DNA from: Christensenella sp. UBA3700
GTDB taxonomy: Bacteria; Bacillota; Clostridia; Christensenellales; UBA3700
DNA: 25,801 bases
NCBI GenBank assembly: GCA_002372775.1
Contig: DFIJ01000091.1
Location: forward strand, 1-25,801
Direction: 5' to 3'
The notes under the pieces were generated by a model, which was not told where the DNA came from, did not search any database, and saw only the letters and a list, made by a program, of their open reading frames with translations. Position 1 is the stretch's first letter. Each line of letters begins with the position of its first letter. A program made the position numbers and the translations under genes. This document shows positions 1 through 9,457 of this stretch, piece by piece.

Positions 1-767
1 TTTGCTTGATTGAATAAATCTCTAACTCTTGCAGCACCAGTACCAACGAACATTTCAACGAAGTCAGAACCTGAAATAGAGAAGAATGGAACATTACTTT
101 CACCAGCAACAGCTTTTGCAAATAATGTCTTACCTGTTCCTGGAGGGCCTACAAGTAGAACACCTCTTGGAATTCTAGCACCAAGTTTTGTATACTTTCC
201 TGGAGCCTTTAAGAAATCTACGATTTCTCTTAATTCTTGTTTTTCTTCCTCTGCACCAGCAACATCAGTAAATCTTACTGTTACGTTCTTTGTCAAACGA
301 GCCTTTGTTGTACCAAAGTTCATTGCTTGCTTGTTTTGTCCACCCACCATTTTGAATAAGAAGAACAAAACAATTAACATCATAACTACACCTGCAATTG
401 GAGTAATATATGTTGTCCAAGAATTTGTTGTTGATGGGTCATCATAAGTAACTTTTATATTAACGCCCAAATCTTTAACATCTTCAGCAAAAGATGTTCT
501 TGTTGGAATTTGAGCATAATACTCTGCGTAACTAGAAGGACTCTTGTTAAACTTTGTTTGATCGTTTGATGTTGTGTAATACACTGTATATCCACCAGAA
601 ACGTAAACAGCCTTTGCCTCACCTTTTGAAATTTGAGTCATCATAGTATCGTAAGAAACTTCTTGTGGCTTATTCATGTTCTTATAGATTACAGACCATA
701 AGATTACAATAAGAAGCACAACAGCAACTACGATTAATATATATCTTAATGCGGAATTTTTTTTCAT
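1..767 (-). CDS. ftsH: ATP-dependent zinc metalloprotease FtsH (5' part; gene runs off the left edge)
   Basis: Membrane-anchored AAA+ protease that degrades misassembled membrane proteins and some regulators. Only the first 255 codons are in the window. Visible in order: a short basic N-terminus (MKKNSALR), TM1 at about residues 9-27, an extracytoplasmic domain of about 90 residues, TM2 at about 120-141, then the start of the AAA domain with Walker A GPPGTGKT at 207-214 and the pore-loop-type sequence [11 protein letters not shown]. Walker B, the second region of homology and the HEXXH protease site lie outside the window. The start ATG (767-765) is preceded by AGAGGT at normal spacing. Divergent from the ROK kinase. 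Identification is secure; the state of the C-terminal half cannot be judged. Confidence 0.96.
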   Translation of the reverse strand, partial: MKKNSALRYILIVVAVVLLIVILWSVIYKNMNKPQEVSYDTMMTQISKGEAKAVYVSGGYTVYYTTSNDQTKFNKSPSSYAEYYAQIPTRTSFAEDVKDLGVNIKVTYDDPSTTNSWTTYITPIAGVVMMLIVLFFLFKMVGGQNKQAMNFGTTKARLTKNVTVRFTDVAGAEEEKQELREIVDFLKAPGKYTKLGARIPRGVLLVGPPGTGKTLFAKAVAGESNVPFFSISGSDFVEMFVGTGAARVRDLFNQA

Positions 768-802
768 TCGCTTACCTCTTTTCTTGTTAATCAGACAATA
801 AT

Positions 803-831
803 ATGATAGTTTACTAACAATTTATTGTCAA
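803..831 (-). promoter_or_regulatory. ftsH promoter
   Basis: On the minus strand a consensus -35 TTGACA (831-826), a 17-bp spacer and -10 TATCAT (808-803). The predicted start near 796 gives a leader of about 30 nt that contains the AGAGGT ribosome-binding site. By eye only. Confidence 0.7.
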
Positions 832-928
832 TCATTACATAGCACGCGTAAGTTATTAACAATCTAACCATAAGATTAAACATATTTTAGAATTAAGTCA
901 AGGCGCAATTATATTTTCCCCTTTTATG

Positions 929-958
929 TTGAAAATAATTGTAAAATTATTATATAAT
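929..958 (+). promoter_or_regulatory. Glucokinase promoter
   Basis: TTGAAA (929-934), an 18-bp spacer and a perfect TATAAT (953-958), followed by a leader of about 27 nt with AGGAGG (979-984) eight bases before the ATG at 993. The 225-bp gap between ftsH and this gene is accounted for by these two divergent promoters; nothing else is evident in it. Confidence 0.65.
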
Positions 959-992
959 TACTTTACGCATAAACGCATAGGAGGCAGTTTTT

Positions 993-1955
993 ATGTATCT
1001 AATAGGAATTGACGTCGGAGGCATGAGCATTAAAGGTGGCCTTGTTGACAGTGAATCTGGAAAAATTTTATATCAAACAGCAATCACAACAGCTGAAAAA
1101 TATGACACAAGCAATTCATTCAGCGAAGATATCGCTAAAGTTGTTGCCCTAGTTATTGAAGGATCTAAGGTTTCTTTTGATAACGTTGTAGGTATTGGTA
1201 TTGGCCAACCTGGTACAATCGATTCTGAAAGAGGTGTTGTTCGTTATTCTAACAATATCGCTATTGAAAACGTTCCTGTTGTAGACGATCTTCATAAGAA
1301 AGGATACAATTGCCCAATCTATATTAACAATGACGCTAACTGTGCAGCTCTTGGAGAATATATTTTCGGAGCAGGAAGAGGATATAAGGATATTTGCTTT
1401 GTAACACTAGGAACTGGTGTTGGTAGCGGTATTATTATCAATGGTAAATTATTTGAAGGCAGATCTTCTGCTGGTGCAGAAGCTGGCCATATGGTTATTG
1501 TTGCAAACGGTGAAAGATGCACATGCGGAAGAAAAGGTTGTTGGGAAGCTTATGCTTCAGCTACAGCTTTAATTAGACAAACAAAAGCCGTTATGGAAAA
1601 AGCTCCAGATTCAATGATGCATGAAATTGCAAAAGAAGAAGGAAAGGTTTCTGGTAAGACTGCTTTCGTTGCTGCAAAGAGAGGAGACAGAGCTGGACAA
1701 GATGTTGTTGATGCTTATATCAACTATATCGGAGAAGGTCTTGTTAACCTTGCTAACATCTTTAGACCAGATGCAATTCTTATCGGTGGTGGTATCTCAA
1801 GAGAAAGAGATTATTTAACAATTCCTCTACAAAAGAAGATGGATGCAGAAGCTTATGGTGGCGAACATAATCCAAGAGTTATCGTTAAGGCTGCTTCTCT
1901 TCAAAATGACGCCGGAATCTTGGGTGCTGCAGCTCTTGTAATCAATAAAGAGTAA
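993..1955 (+). CDS. glcK: ROK-family glucokinase
   Basis: Cytoplasmic ATP-dependent sugar kinase, most likely glucose to glucose-6-phosphate. The 320-residue length is typical of Bacillota ROK glucokinases. The N-terminal phosphate-binding motif is IGIDVGGMSIK (D7, G9-G10; the usual Thr after GG is Met here). NNDAN at 112-116 holds the catalytic Asp (D114). LGTGVGSG follows at 139-146. The zinc site is AGHM (H166) plus CTCGRKGCWE with C176, C178 and C183. There is no N-terminal helix-turn-helix, so it is a kinase rather than a ROK repressor. The AGGAGG site fixes the start. It has its own promoter and terminator, so it is monocistronic. Sugar specificity is inferred from the family; an N-acetylmannosamine or fructose kinase is less likely but possible. 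Confidence 0.88.
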   Translation: MYLIGIDVGGMSIKGGLVDSESGKILYQTAITTAEKYDTSNSFSEDIAKVVALVIEGSKVSFDNVVGIGIGQPGTIDSERGVVRYSNNIAIENVPVVDDLHKKGYNCPIYINNDANCAALGEYIFGAGRGYKDICFVTLGTGVGSGIIINGKLFEGRSSAGAEAGHMVIVANGERCTCGRKGCWEAYASATALIRQTKAVMEKAPDSMMHEIAKEEGKVSGKTAFVAAKRGDRAGQDVVDAYINYIGEGLVNLANIFRPDAILIGGGISRERDYLTIPLQKKMDAEAYGGEHNPRVIVKAASLQNDAGILGAAALVINKE

Positions 1956-1980
1956 TAAAAAAAAGCATTACATGTAATCA

Positions 1981-2010
1981 AAAGTTCAGGTGCTTGCCTG
2001 AACTTTTTTT
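1981..2010 (+). terminator. Rho-independent terminator after glucokinase
   Basis: Perfect 10-bp stem AAAGTTCAGG / CCTGAACTTT with a 6-nt loop (TGCTTG) followed by a T run. A separate 12-bp palindrome, ATTACATGTAAT, sits just upstream at 1967-1978, between the stop codon and this terminator. Confidence 0.92.
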
Positions 2011-2029
2011 ATTTCCTTACTTTACATAA

Positions 2030-2060
2030 AACAAAAACGGAAGGCTATAAAACCTTCCGT
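2030..2060 (-). terminator. Rho-independent terminator after gyrA
   Basis: Read on the minus strand: 8-bp stem ACGGAAGG / CCTTCCGT with an 8-nt loop, followed by TTTTTGTT. It lies 20 bp after the gyrA stop and faces the glucokinase terminator, so the two convergent units are insulated. Confidence 0.85.
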
Positions 2061-2080
2061 AATTCATATAATCAACTAGA

Positions 2081-4651
2081 TTATTCTTGTGGTTGTGTTG
2101 TCTCTTCTACAGCTTCTACTACTTCCTCTTCTTCAGATTCTTCCTCTTCAACATGAGGTACAGCAGCTATAGCAGCAACGATTTCATTCTTCTCGTTCTT
2201 CTTGATAATAACACCTTGAGTGTTTCTTCCCATCTTAGAGATTTGATCAACCTTAACTCTCATGATTGTTCCCTTATTTGTAACAATAATGATATCGTCA
2301 TTTTCTGGATCAACTAACTTCAAGTTAACAACATTACCTGTCTTTTCATTTAGAACACCAACCTTAACACCCTTTCCGGCTCTACCTTGTAGAGTATATT
2401 CGCTTAAGTCTGTTCTCTTACCATAACCGTTTTCTGTAATTGTTAATACTTCGCATCCAGCCTTAACAAGAGCCATATCTACAACTACTTCACCCTTATC
2501 TAGAGCAATTGACTTAACACCTTGAGATGTTCTTCCTGTTTCTCTTATATCCTTTTCATGGAATCTAATACACTTACCAGCAGTAGATGCCATTAAGATT
2601 TGATCTTCACCTGTTGTTAATGCAGCTCCAATTAATTCATCGCCATCTACTAAAGTAATAGCTATCTTACCATTGTTTTGAATTCTATTGAATTCCTCAA
2701 TTGGAGTCTTCTTAATTAAACCTTGCTTTGTAGCAAGAACTAAGTAACCGTTCTTATCTTCTGGCTTAGCATATTCTTCAATGAATGAAGCTGGAACTGG
2801 AACGTATGCATTAATCTTTTCTCCGCTTTGTGAATCAATACTAATTAAGTTTACGATTGCTCTACCCTTAGATTGATTTGAAGCTTCAGGAATTTGATAT
2901 GCCTTAATTCTATATACTTTACCAAGGTTAGAGAAGAATAACATGTCATCATGAGAATGAGTGATAATAACGTTTTGTACGAAATCATCTTCTTTTGTCT
3001 TATGAGCAGATTTACCCATACCGCCCTTATTTTGTGCCTTATATTCAGCAACTGGCATTCTCTTGATATATCCTTGGTTTGTAATAGTAATAGCAACGTC
3101 TTCCTTCTTAATGAAGTCGCCATCGCCTAAGTTACCTGGATCAACAGTGATTTCAGATAATCTTGGAGAACCATACTTATTCTTAATTTCGATTAAGTCA
3201 TTCTTGATGATTTCATCAACTCTTTCTGGCTTAGCTAAAATATCTTCAAAATCTGCGATCTCTGCATTTAATGCAGCTAATTCTTCTTGAAGCTTGTCTG
3301 TAGCTAAGTGAGTTAAGTTTTGTAATCTCATATCCATGATAGCGTTTGCTTGCTTTTCGCTTAAATCATGCTTTTCCATTAAGTTTTGTATACCACTTGC
3401 TCTATCTGTTGAAGCTTTAATTGTCTTAATAACCGCATCGATATTCTCTAATGCTTTTAATAGGCCAGAAACGATATGAGCTCTTTCTTGATCTTTCTTT
3501 AAATCGAATTGCGTTCTTCTTGTAATAACGTTTTGTTGATGCTTAATGTATTCTTCAAGGATTTGCTTTAAGTTCAATACCTTTGGAGTTCCATCAACTA
3601 AAGCTAGCATAATCATTGATACTGATGTTTGTAATTGAGTTTGCTTGTATAAGTGATTCAATACAACTTGAGGAACCGCATCTCTCTTAATATCAATAAC
3701 AACTCTCATACCATCTCTATCTGAGTGGTCTTTAATATCTGCAATACCTTCAATCTTCTTATCTCTAACAAGACCAGCGATATTATCTAATAATTGTCCC
3801 TTAATAACTTGATAAGGAATTTCTGTAATAACTAAAGAGCTCTTTCCGCTATCATCTTCTTCAATATCTACTCTAGATCTTAAAATACAGCTACCTCTAC
3901 CTGTAAGGTAAGCTTCTTTAATTCCTTGTGTACCTAAAATTAATGCCTTTGTTGGGAAATCTGGAGCCTTAATATATTGCATAATACCTTCAACATCTAA
4001 GTCTCTGTTTTCCATTAAAGCAATAGTACCGTCAATAACTTCATTTAAGTTATGAGGTGGAATAGATGTAGCCATACCTACGGCAATACCATCAGAACCG
4101 TTAACTAATAAGTTAGGGAATCTTGCAGGAAGAACTGTTGGTTCTTCTCTTGTATTATCGAAGTTAGACATCATGTCTACTGTATCTTTATCTATATCCT
4201 TTACCATTTCAGCAGCAATCTTACTCATTCTTGCTTCTGTGTAACGGTAAGCAGCAGCACCATCACCGTCTACTGAACCAAAGTTTCCATGGCCATCAAC
4301 AAGTGGACATCTAATAGAGAAGTCTTGAGCAAGTCTTACCATTGCATCATAAACTGAACTGTCACCGTGTGGATGGTATTTACCTAATACGTCACCTACT
4401 ACAGTAGCGCACTTTCTGAAAGGCTTATCTGATGTTAAACCTTGTTCATCCATATCATAAAGAATTCTTCTATGAACAGGCTTTAAACCATCTCTTACAT
4501 CTGGAATAGCTCTAGATACGTTAACTGCCATCGCATAAGAGATAAATGAAAAGTCCATTTCTTTCTCAAGGTTTCTTTCCTTAATAATAGAACCCTCAAG
4601 CATTTCTTTTACGCTTTTCTTTGGTTGTTGATCTTCTATTTTCTTAACCAT
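2081..4651 (-). CDS. gyrA: DNA gyrase subunit A
   Basis: Breakage-reunion subunit of DNA gyrase; with GyrB (A2B2) it introduces negative supercoils. 856 residues. The catalytic tyrosine is Y137 in AYRYTEARM. The quinolone-determining region reads [10 protein letters not shown] with S98 and D102 (E. coli S83 and D87 positions), the fluoroquinolone-sensitive residues. The C-terminal beta-pinwheel carries a GyrA-box variant QGRAGKG at 755-761 (consensus QRRGGKG), which supports GyrA over ParC. Relative to E. coli there is an N-terminal extension of about 15 residues, and the C-terminus is a strongly acidic tail ([12 protein letters not shown] and onward). The ribosome-binding site AGGAGGT is strong. 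The gene follows gyrB after 14 bp and is probably cotranscribed with it. Confidence 0.97.
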   Translation of the reverse strand: MVKKIEDQQPKKSVKEMLEGSIIKERNLEKEMDFSFISYAMAVNVSRAIPDVRDGLKPVHRRILYDMDEQGLTSDKPFRKCATVVGDVLGKYHPHGDSSVYDAMVRLAQDFSIRCPLVDGHGNFGSVDGDGAAAYRYTEARMSKIAAEMVKDIDKDTVDMMSNFDNTREEPTVLPARFPNLLVNGSDGIAVGMATSIPPHNLNEVIDGTIALMENRDLDVEGIMQYIKAPDFPTKALILGTQGIKEAYLTGRGSCILRSRVDIEEDDSGKSSLVITEIPYQVIKGQLLDNIAGLVRDKKIEGIADIKDHSDRDGMRVVIDIKRDAVPQVVLNHLYKQTQLQTSVSMIMLALVDGTPKVLNLKQILEEYIKHQQNVITRRTQFDLKKDQERAHIVSGLLKALENIDAVIKTIKASTDRASGIQNLMEKHDLSEKQANAIMDMRLQNLTHLATDKLQEELAALNAEIADFEDILAKPERVDEIIKNDLIEIKNKYGSPRLSEITVDPGNLGDGDFIKKEDVAITITNQGYIKRMPVAEYKAQNKGGMGKSAHKTKEDDFVQNVIITHSHDDMLFFSNLGKVYRIKAYQIPEASNQSKGRAIVNLISIDSQSGEKINAYVPVPASFIEEYAKPEDKNGYLVLATKQGLIKKTPIEEFNRIQNNGKIAITLVDGDELIGAALTTGEDQILMASTAGKCIRFHEKDIRETGRTSQGVKSIALDKGEVVVDMALVKAGCEVLTITENGYGKRTDLSEYTLQGRAGKGVKVGVLNEKTGNVVNLKLVDPENDDIIIVTNKGTIMRVKVDQISKMGRNTQGVIIKKNEKNEIVAAIAAVPHVEEEESEEEEVVEAVEETTQPQE

Positions 4652-4665
4652 ATTTACCTCCTATT

Positions 4666-6699
4666 CTAGATATCCAAATCTTTTACAAGATTTGCATTCA
4701 TTTCAATAAATTGTCTTCTTAACTCTGGTTCATCACCCATTAGGACTCTAATCTTTTCAGCTGCTTTTTCAGCATCATCAATAGTGATTCTTACTAAAGT
4801 TCTTCTTTCTGGGTCCATTGTTGTTTCCCAAAGTTGTTCTTTATCCATTTCACCAAGACCCTTATATCTTTGGATTTCGCCCTTTCTATCTATACTGTTT
4901 AGATAATCTTCTAATGACTTATCATCATAGAAATACTTTTCTTCTCTTGGTCCAACTTTTCTTGTTACCTTGTATAGAGGTGGTTGAGCTGCATATAAGT
5001 GACCTTGTTCAATAACTGGTCTCATAAACTTGTAAATAAATGTTATTAGAAGAATTCTAATATGAGCACCATCGACATCGGCATCGGTCATTGAAATAAT
5101 CTTGTCATATTTCAATTTTTCAACATCGCATCTTGAAATAGGTCTACCTGTATCGTCATATTGATCAATACCGCAACCAAAAGCTGTAATCATATTCTTA
5201 ATTTCTTCACTTTCTAATGCTCTACCAATAGAAGCCTTTTCTACATTTAGAATCTTACCTCTAAGTGGCATAATAGCTTGGAATCTTCTATCACGACCTG
5301 TCTTAGCTGTACCACCGGCTGAGTCACCCTCTACTAAGTAGATTTCACATTCTGTAGGATCTTGAGAAGTACAATCTGCAAGTTTTCCTGGAAGTCCTGA
5401 GAATTCCATAACACCTTTTCTTACAGCCTTCTTAGCTCTTTCTGCTGCTTCTCTTCCCTTCTTAGCATTTAATGCTTTAGCAATAACGCTTGCTCTAATA
5501 TCTTTATTCTCTTCAAGAAGTTCTCCGAACTTATCTTCAACAGCCTTAGATACAACAGCTCTAATACCTGGTGTTCCTAATTTTGTCTTTGTTTGTCCTT
5601 CAAATTGTGGATTTTCTAGTTTAACTGATACAACAGCAACTAAACCTTCACGACAGTCTTCTTGTTTTAATTCATCAATCTCTTTATCTTTTAGATACTT
5701 TCCTTCAACAGCATACTTCTTAATTGTCTTGTATAAAGAAGCTTTAAAACCATCTAAGTGTTGGCCACCTTCGATTGTTCTAATATTGTTTGCGAATGTT
5801 AGAATTTGTTCTGAATATCCTGAATTGTATTGTAGAGAGATTTCTAGCTCGTATTTTCTTACAGCATCGTGGTCCTTGAATGTTCCAGTGTCTGTGAAAT
5901 ATAAAGGCTCTGAAGGGGCTAATTTTGGTCTGAAATCCTCTTCCTTCATTTCTCCCTTAGCTACATCTTCTCTTTCCTTTAATTCGGCTTCTTTTTCTTT
6001 CTTATTTAATAATTCGATATATTCTACAATACCGCCGTTATATTGGAATGTTTCTTCTTGCTCTTTTAAATCTCTGCTATCTTTATAATGGAACTTTAAT
6101 CCCTTGTTTAAGAAAGCAAGTTCTTGAATTCTTTGTCTTAGTGTATTGTAATCAAAATCTAATGTTTCAAAAATCTCTGGATCTGGATAGAAGATGATTG
6201 TAGTTCCTCTCTTCTTTGTTAAACCTACCTTTGTTAAATGGTTTTCTGGAATACCTCTAGCAAAAGACATTGTCCAAAGTTCACCATTTTGAGCAACTTC
6301 AACAATAAGTTTAGAAGATAATGCATTAACGCAGGATACACCTACACCATGTAGACCACCTGAGATTTCATAACCACCATTACCAAACTTACCACCAGCG
6401 TGTAATTTTGTTAAAACTACTTCTACGGCAGAAACGCCTTCTTCTTTTTTAATTCCTACTGGAATACCACGTCCGTTATCTGTAACTCTACAACCACCGT
6501 CTTTTAGAAGTTCAATATCTACTTCTGTACAGTAGCCGGCCATAGCTTCGTCAACGCAGTTATCGATTACTTCATATACACAATGATGAAGTCCTCTTTC
6601 ATCAGTAGAACCAATGTACATACCTGGACGAACTCTTACTGGTTCTAGTCCATGCAAAACTCTAATCTGATCTGCACCATAATTGTTTTGTTCTGCCAT
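4666..6699 (-). CDS. gyrB: DNA gyrase subunit B
   Basis: ATPase subunit of gyrase. 677 residues. The GHKL ATPase domain shows EVIDNCVDEA, DNGRGIP and the ATP-lid GGLHGVGVSCVNAL. The TOPRIM domain has EGDSAGG at 457-463 (catalytic E457) and the metal-binding DADVDG at 539-544. The C-terminus has the usual GyrA-interacting motif QRYKGLGEM. A highly charged segment of about 30 residues (KEKEAELKEREDV region, about residues 230-260) enlarges the loop before the transducer domain. The ribosome-binding site is AAGGAGAG. It is the first gene of gyrB-gyrA and points away from dnaA, unlike the common dnaA-dnaN-recF-gyrB-gyrA collinear order. Confidence 0.97.
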   Translation of the reverse strand: MAEQNNYGADQIRVLHGLEPVRVRPGMYIGSTDERGLHHCVYEVIDNCVDEAMAGYCTEVDIELLKDGGCRVTDNGRGIPVGIKKEEGVSAVEVVLTKLHAGGKFGNGGYEISGGLHGVGVSCVNALSSKLIVEVAQNGELWTMSFARGIPENHLTKVGLTKKRGTTIIFYPDPEIFETLDFDYNTLRQRIQELAFLNKGLKFHYKDSRDLKEQEETFQYNGGIVEYIELLNKKEKEAELKEREDVAKGEMKEEDFRPKLAPSEPLYFTDTGTFKDHDAVRKYELEISLQYNSGYSEQILTFANNIRTIEGGQHLDGFKASLYKTIKKYAVEGKYLKDKEIDELKQEDCREGLVAVVSVKLENPQFEGQTKTKLGTPGIRAVVSKAVEDKFGELLEENKDIRASVIAKALNAKKGREAAERAKKAVRKGVMEFSGLPGKLADCTSQDPTECEIYLVEGDSAGGTAKTGRDRRFQAIMPLRGKILNVEKASIGRALESEEIKNMITAFGCGIDQYDDTGRPISRCDVEKLKYDKIISMTDADVDGAHIRILLITFIYKFMRPVIEQGHLYAAQPPLYKVTRKVGPREEKYFYDDKSLEDYLNSIDRKGEIQRYKGLGEMDKEQLWETTMDPERRTLVRITIDDAEKAAEKIRVLMGDEPELRRQFIEMNANLVKDLDI

Positions 6700-6744
6700 C
6701 TATAATCTCTCCTTAAATATATTTCAAAAAAATGCCAATTTTCG

Positions 6745-6758
6745 CGCGTGTATACGCG
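6745..6758 (-). promoter_or_regulatory. CG-rich hairpin in the gyrB leader
   Basis: Inverted repeat CGCGT-GTAT-ACGCG in an otherwise AT-rich leader. With the predicted start near 6774 it would lie in the 5' UTR about 40 nt ahead of the gyrB start. Function unknown; small, but compositionally out of place. Confidence 0.4.
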
Positions 6759-6780
6759 TAATTTATATAATAGCGATTTC

Positions 6781-6809
6781 ATTATAACAAAAACTATTAC
6801 TAAATACAA
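6781..6809 (-). promoter_or_regulatory. gyrBA promoter
   Basis: Minus strand: -35 TTGTAT (6809-6804), 17-bp spacer, -10 TATAAT (6786-6781) with an upstream TG giving an extended -10 (TGTTATAAT). The leader is about 75 nt. Confidence 0.65.
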
Positions 6810-6819
6810 TAGTATTTAG
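6800..6819. promoter_or_regulatory. Perfect inverted repeat over the gyrBA -35 box (candidate operator)
   Basis: CTAAATAC-AATA-GTATTTAG: two perfect 8-bp arms with a 4-bp centre, covering the -35 hexamer at 6804-6809. The position is that of a repressor operator. No cognate regulator can be named. Confidence 0.45.
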
Positions 6820-6868
6820 AATAAAATAGCCTTTTATTTTGAAAATTATTATTAAATTGGATAATTTA

Positions 6869-7957
6869 TTAAGATCTATCTAATTTGCCGTTTACAATCC
6901 TTATTTCGTTGTGAGGAAGGGTCATATCAAAATCTGTACAAGTAATAATAGTTTGTAATTCAGCACTTAATTCCATTAACATATTTCTTCTACTTTCATC
7001 TAACTCGCTTAAAACGTCATCTAAAAGTAATATAGGGGTTTCTCCCATATTATCTTCAAATAATGAAATTTCAGCCAATTTTAAAGACAGAGCACATGTT
7101 CTTTGTTGTCCTTGAGATCCATATTTTCTCATATCAATATTATTAGACTTTATAGATATATCATCTCTATGAGGTCCAATATTTGTGTATTGTAAAGATA
7201 AATCCTTATCTACACTATCTTCAAGTTTCTTTTTTAAATCTTGAATCATTTCATCTAAAGGAGCATTCTTTATAACACTTTCATATTCTAATTCTAATTT
7301 TTCTTTTCCATCTGTTAATTTAGAATGTACTTTTTCAGCAAAAACCTTTAATTTATCAACGAATTCATATCTTTTTGAAATAATAAAAGCTCCTTCTTTA
7401 ACTAATTGATCATTCCAAATTGTTAACATGTCTTTAATATTTGAATCTTTATAATTGTCTTTTAAAAGCTTATTCCTTTTATCTATAATCTCATTGTATC
7501 TCGAAAGTGAATATAAATATGCTTTAGATTGTTGAGCTAAAGATATATCCATAAATCGTCTTCTTTCAACAGGACTTTCTTTTATTAATTTCATTTCATC
7601 AGGAGAAAAATATATAACATTCATAATACCAACTATTTCAGATAATTTCTTTAGTGGTACTCCATTAATCTTTATTATTTTCTTTTCTTTATCGTCTATT
7701 GAGAACTCAATAATATAATCTCTATATTTCTTTTGAAGAACAATTTTTATATAAGAAGTATTACTTCCCCATCTAATTAATTCTTTATATTTATTTGTCT
7801 TTACACTCTTACCTATTCCACAACAGTAAATACTCTCTAAAAGATTAGTTTTACCCATTGCATTATTACCAACTACAACATTAAGACCATCCTTAAAATT
7901 AATAGTCTCTTTTTCGTAATTTCTGAAGTCTTTTAGTGTAATTTCCTTTATATACAT
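6869..7957 (-). CDS. recF: DNA replication/repair protein RecF
   Basis: SMC-like ATPase that helps load RecA at gaps through RecOR. 362 residues, usual length. Walker A GNNAMGKT at 30-37, ABC-type signature region YGSQGQQRT at 279-287, Walker B ILLLDDVLSELD at 309-320. The start ATG (7957-7955) has no Shine-Dalgarno sequence; a -10-like TAGAAT lies 9 nt upstream, so the mRNA is predicted to be leaderless or nearly so. Here recF diverges from dnaA across the upstream half of oriC rather than following dnaN. No clear terminator; an AT-only 7-bp inverted repeat at 6820-6838 is the only candidate. Confidence 0.96.
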   Translation of the reverse strand: MYIKEITLKDFRNYEKETINFKDGLNVVVGNNAMGKTNLLESIYCCGIGKSVKTNKYKELIRWGSNTSYIKIVLQKKYRDYIIEFSIDDKEKKIIKINGVPLKKLSEIVGIMNVIYFSPDEMKLIKESPVERRRFMDISLAQQSKAYLYSLSRYNEIIDKRNKLLKDNYKDSNIKDMLTIWNDQLVKEGAFIISKRYEFVDKLKVFAEKVHSKLTDGKEKLELEYESVIKNAPLDEMIQDLKKKLEDSVDKDLSLQYTNIGPHRDDISIKSNNIDMRKYGSQGQQRTCALSLKLAEISLFEDNMGETPILLLDDVLSELDESRRNMLMELSAELQTIITCTDFDMTLPHNEIRIVNGKLDRS

Positions 7958-7966
7958 AACACAATA

Positions 7967-7995
7967 ATTCTACATTTTATGTGGATAAATTACAA
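7967..7995 (-). promoter_or_regulatory. recF promoter with a DnaA box in its spacer
   Basis: Minus strand: -35 TTGTAA (7995-7990), 17-bp spacer, -10 TAGAAT (7972-7967), then 9 nt to the ATG. The perfect DnaA box at 7980-7988 lies wholly inside the spacer, so DnaA binding should occlude this promoter. Confidence 0.5.
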
Positions 7996-8038
7996 GTTTT
8001 CCACAATAATTCCACATTATTTCCACACTATTTCCACA
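7980..8038. other. oriC, upstream DnaA-box array
   Basis: One perfect DnaA box on the minus strand (TGTGGATAA at 7980-7988), followed on the plus strand by TTTTCCACA (7997-8005), AATTCCACA (8008-8016), ATTTCCACA (8019-8027) and ATTTCCACA (8030-8038). The four CCACA cores start at 8001, 8012, 8023 and 8034, an exact 11-bp period. The array fills the space between the recF and dnaA promoters. Only the first plus-strand box is a one-mismatch site; the others are weaker (two or three mismatches to TTATCCACA). Confidence 0.85.
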
Positions 8039-8048
8039 AGACAAATTA

Positions 8049-8077
8049 TTGATTATGAATTAGTGTTTTATTATAAT
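8049..8077 (+). promoter_or_regulatory. dnaA promoter
   Basis: TTGATT (8049-8054), 17-bp spacer, TATAAT (8072-8077). The dnaA ATG (8087) is only 9 nt after the -10 box, leaving room for a leader of roughly 0-4 nt. The -35 lies 10 bp beyond the last DnaA-type repeat, consistent with DnaA autoregulation. Confidence 0.65.
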
Positions 8078-8086
8078 AATTTGTGT

Positions 8087-9457
8087 ATGAAAGAAGAAGT
8101 GAAAATTTGGGATAATTTATTAGACGAAATATCAAAAGATGTTTCAAGTGTGAGTTTTGATTTATGGTTCAAAAATCTTGAACCTATTTCTTTAGATTTT
8201 GGAAAATTAATATTAGTATGTTCTAGTGACAAACAAAAGGAACTTTTAAAATCTCCAGATTATAAAAAATACTTTACTAATTCAATTAAAAAATTGAATA
8301 ATCCTTTAGTTACAGAATGTGTTGTTATTAATAAAAATGAAAAAGAATCTTATATTAAGGATAATAAGAGTATTGAGTTAGAATCTTCTAAAGAAGATAG
8401 TATTGAAGAAAATGTACCTTATAAATTCAATGAAAATTATACTTTTGATAATTTCGTTGTAGGTAATTCTAATAATATTGCTAAAGCTGCTGCTTTTGCT
8501 GTTGCTCAAAATCCAGGAAAATCACATAATCCATTATTTATTTATGGTGGTGTTGGTCTTGGTAAAACTCATATTCTACATGCTATTGGTAATTATGTAA
8601 CATCACATAATCCATCAGCTAATATTATCTATACAACAACAGAACAGTTTGTTAATAACTATGTTTATAGTATTACTCATAATAAAAATAATGAGCAAAA
8701 CTTTAAATTTAGAGAAAAATATAGAAAAGCAGATATTTTAATGCTTGATGACGTTCAATTTTTATCTGGAAAAGATTCTTCACAAGAAGCTATATTCCAT
8801 ACATTTAATGATTTATATCAAGCAAATAAACAAATTGTTTTAACATCAGATAGACATCCAAGAGAATTAAACTTCTTAGAAGAAAGATTAAGATCTAGAT
8901 TCCAATCTGGTTTAAATGTAGATATTTCTTCTCCAGATTTAGAAACAAGAATTGCTATTATTCAAAAGAAAGCTTTCCAACAAAACTTTAATTTCTCTAA
9001 GAGTATTGTTTATTTTATTGCTGAAAATATTACATCTAATATTAGAGAAATAGAAGGTGCTTTAAAGAAAGTTATATTCTATTGCCAATTAAATAATAAG
9101 GATTGTGCTGATGATTTATCTATTGTTAGAGAAGCTTTAAAAGATGATATAGATATTTCTAGTCATATCTTAACAATGGATTCAATAACAGATGCAGTAT
9201 GTTCTTATTACAATATAACTAAAGAAGAAATTAAGGGTGGTAAAAAATCTAAAAATATTGCCCTACCAAGACAAGTTGCTATCTATTTAATTCTAGAATT
9301 ATTATCTTTACCACAAATGACAGTTAGTGATTATTTTGGTGGTAGAGATCACTCTACAATTATATATGCAAGAGATAAAATTTCTACTTCTTTAGAGACA
9401 GATAATCTACTAAAAAAGCAAGTTAAGGATATTAGAAATATTATCCAAAAAAATTAA
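8087..9457 (+). CDS. dnaA: Chromosomal replication initiator DnaA
   Basis: AAA+ initiator that binds DnaA boxes and opens oriC. With the ATG at 8087 the protein is 456 residues, the family length. Domain I (about 1-80) begins IWDNLLDEI; domain II is a short acidic linker (about 85-112). Domain III has Walker A GGVGLGKT at 154-161 and Walker B ILMLDD at 217-222, with LRSRF near 269. Domain IV holds the DnaA signature GGRDHSTIIYARDKI at 418-432. An in-frame ATG at 7979 would add 36 residues encoded by the DnaA-box array and is rejected. No Shine-Dalgarno sequence precedes the chosen start. The C-terminal coding end includes a near DnaA box (TTATCCAAA at 9441-9449). Confidence 0.97.
   Translation: MKEEVKIWDNLLDEISKDVSSVSFDLWFKNLEPISLDFGKLILVCSSDKQKELLKSPDYKKYFTNSIKKLNNPLVTECVVINKNEKESYIKDNKSIELESSKEDSIEENVPYKFNENYTFDNFVVGNSNNIAKAAAFAVAQNPGKSHNPLFIYGGVGLGKTHILHAIGNYVTSHNPSANIIYTTTEQFVNNYVYSITHNKNNEQNFKFREKYRKADILMLDDVQFLSGKDSSQEAIFHTFNDLYQANKQIVLTSDRHPRELNFLEERLRSRFQSGLNVDISSPDLETRIAIIQKKAFQQNFNFSKSIVYFIAENITSNIREIEGALKKVIFYCQLNNKDCADDLSIVREALKDDIDISSHILTMDSITDAVCSYYNITKEEIKGGKKSKNIALPRQVAIYLILELLSLPQMTVSDYFGGRDHSTIIYARDKISTSLETDNLLKKQVKDIRNIIQKN

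Noticed and set aside
7979..8086. Upstream in-frame ATG extending DnaA by 36 residues
   Set aside because: The extension would be encoded by the DnaA-box array and the promoter, has no family similarity and would make DnaA abnormally long.
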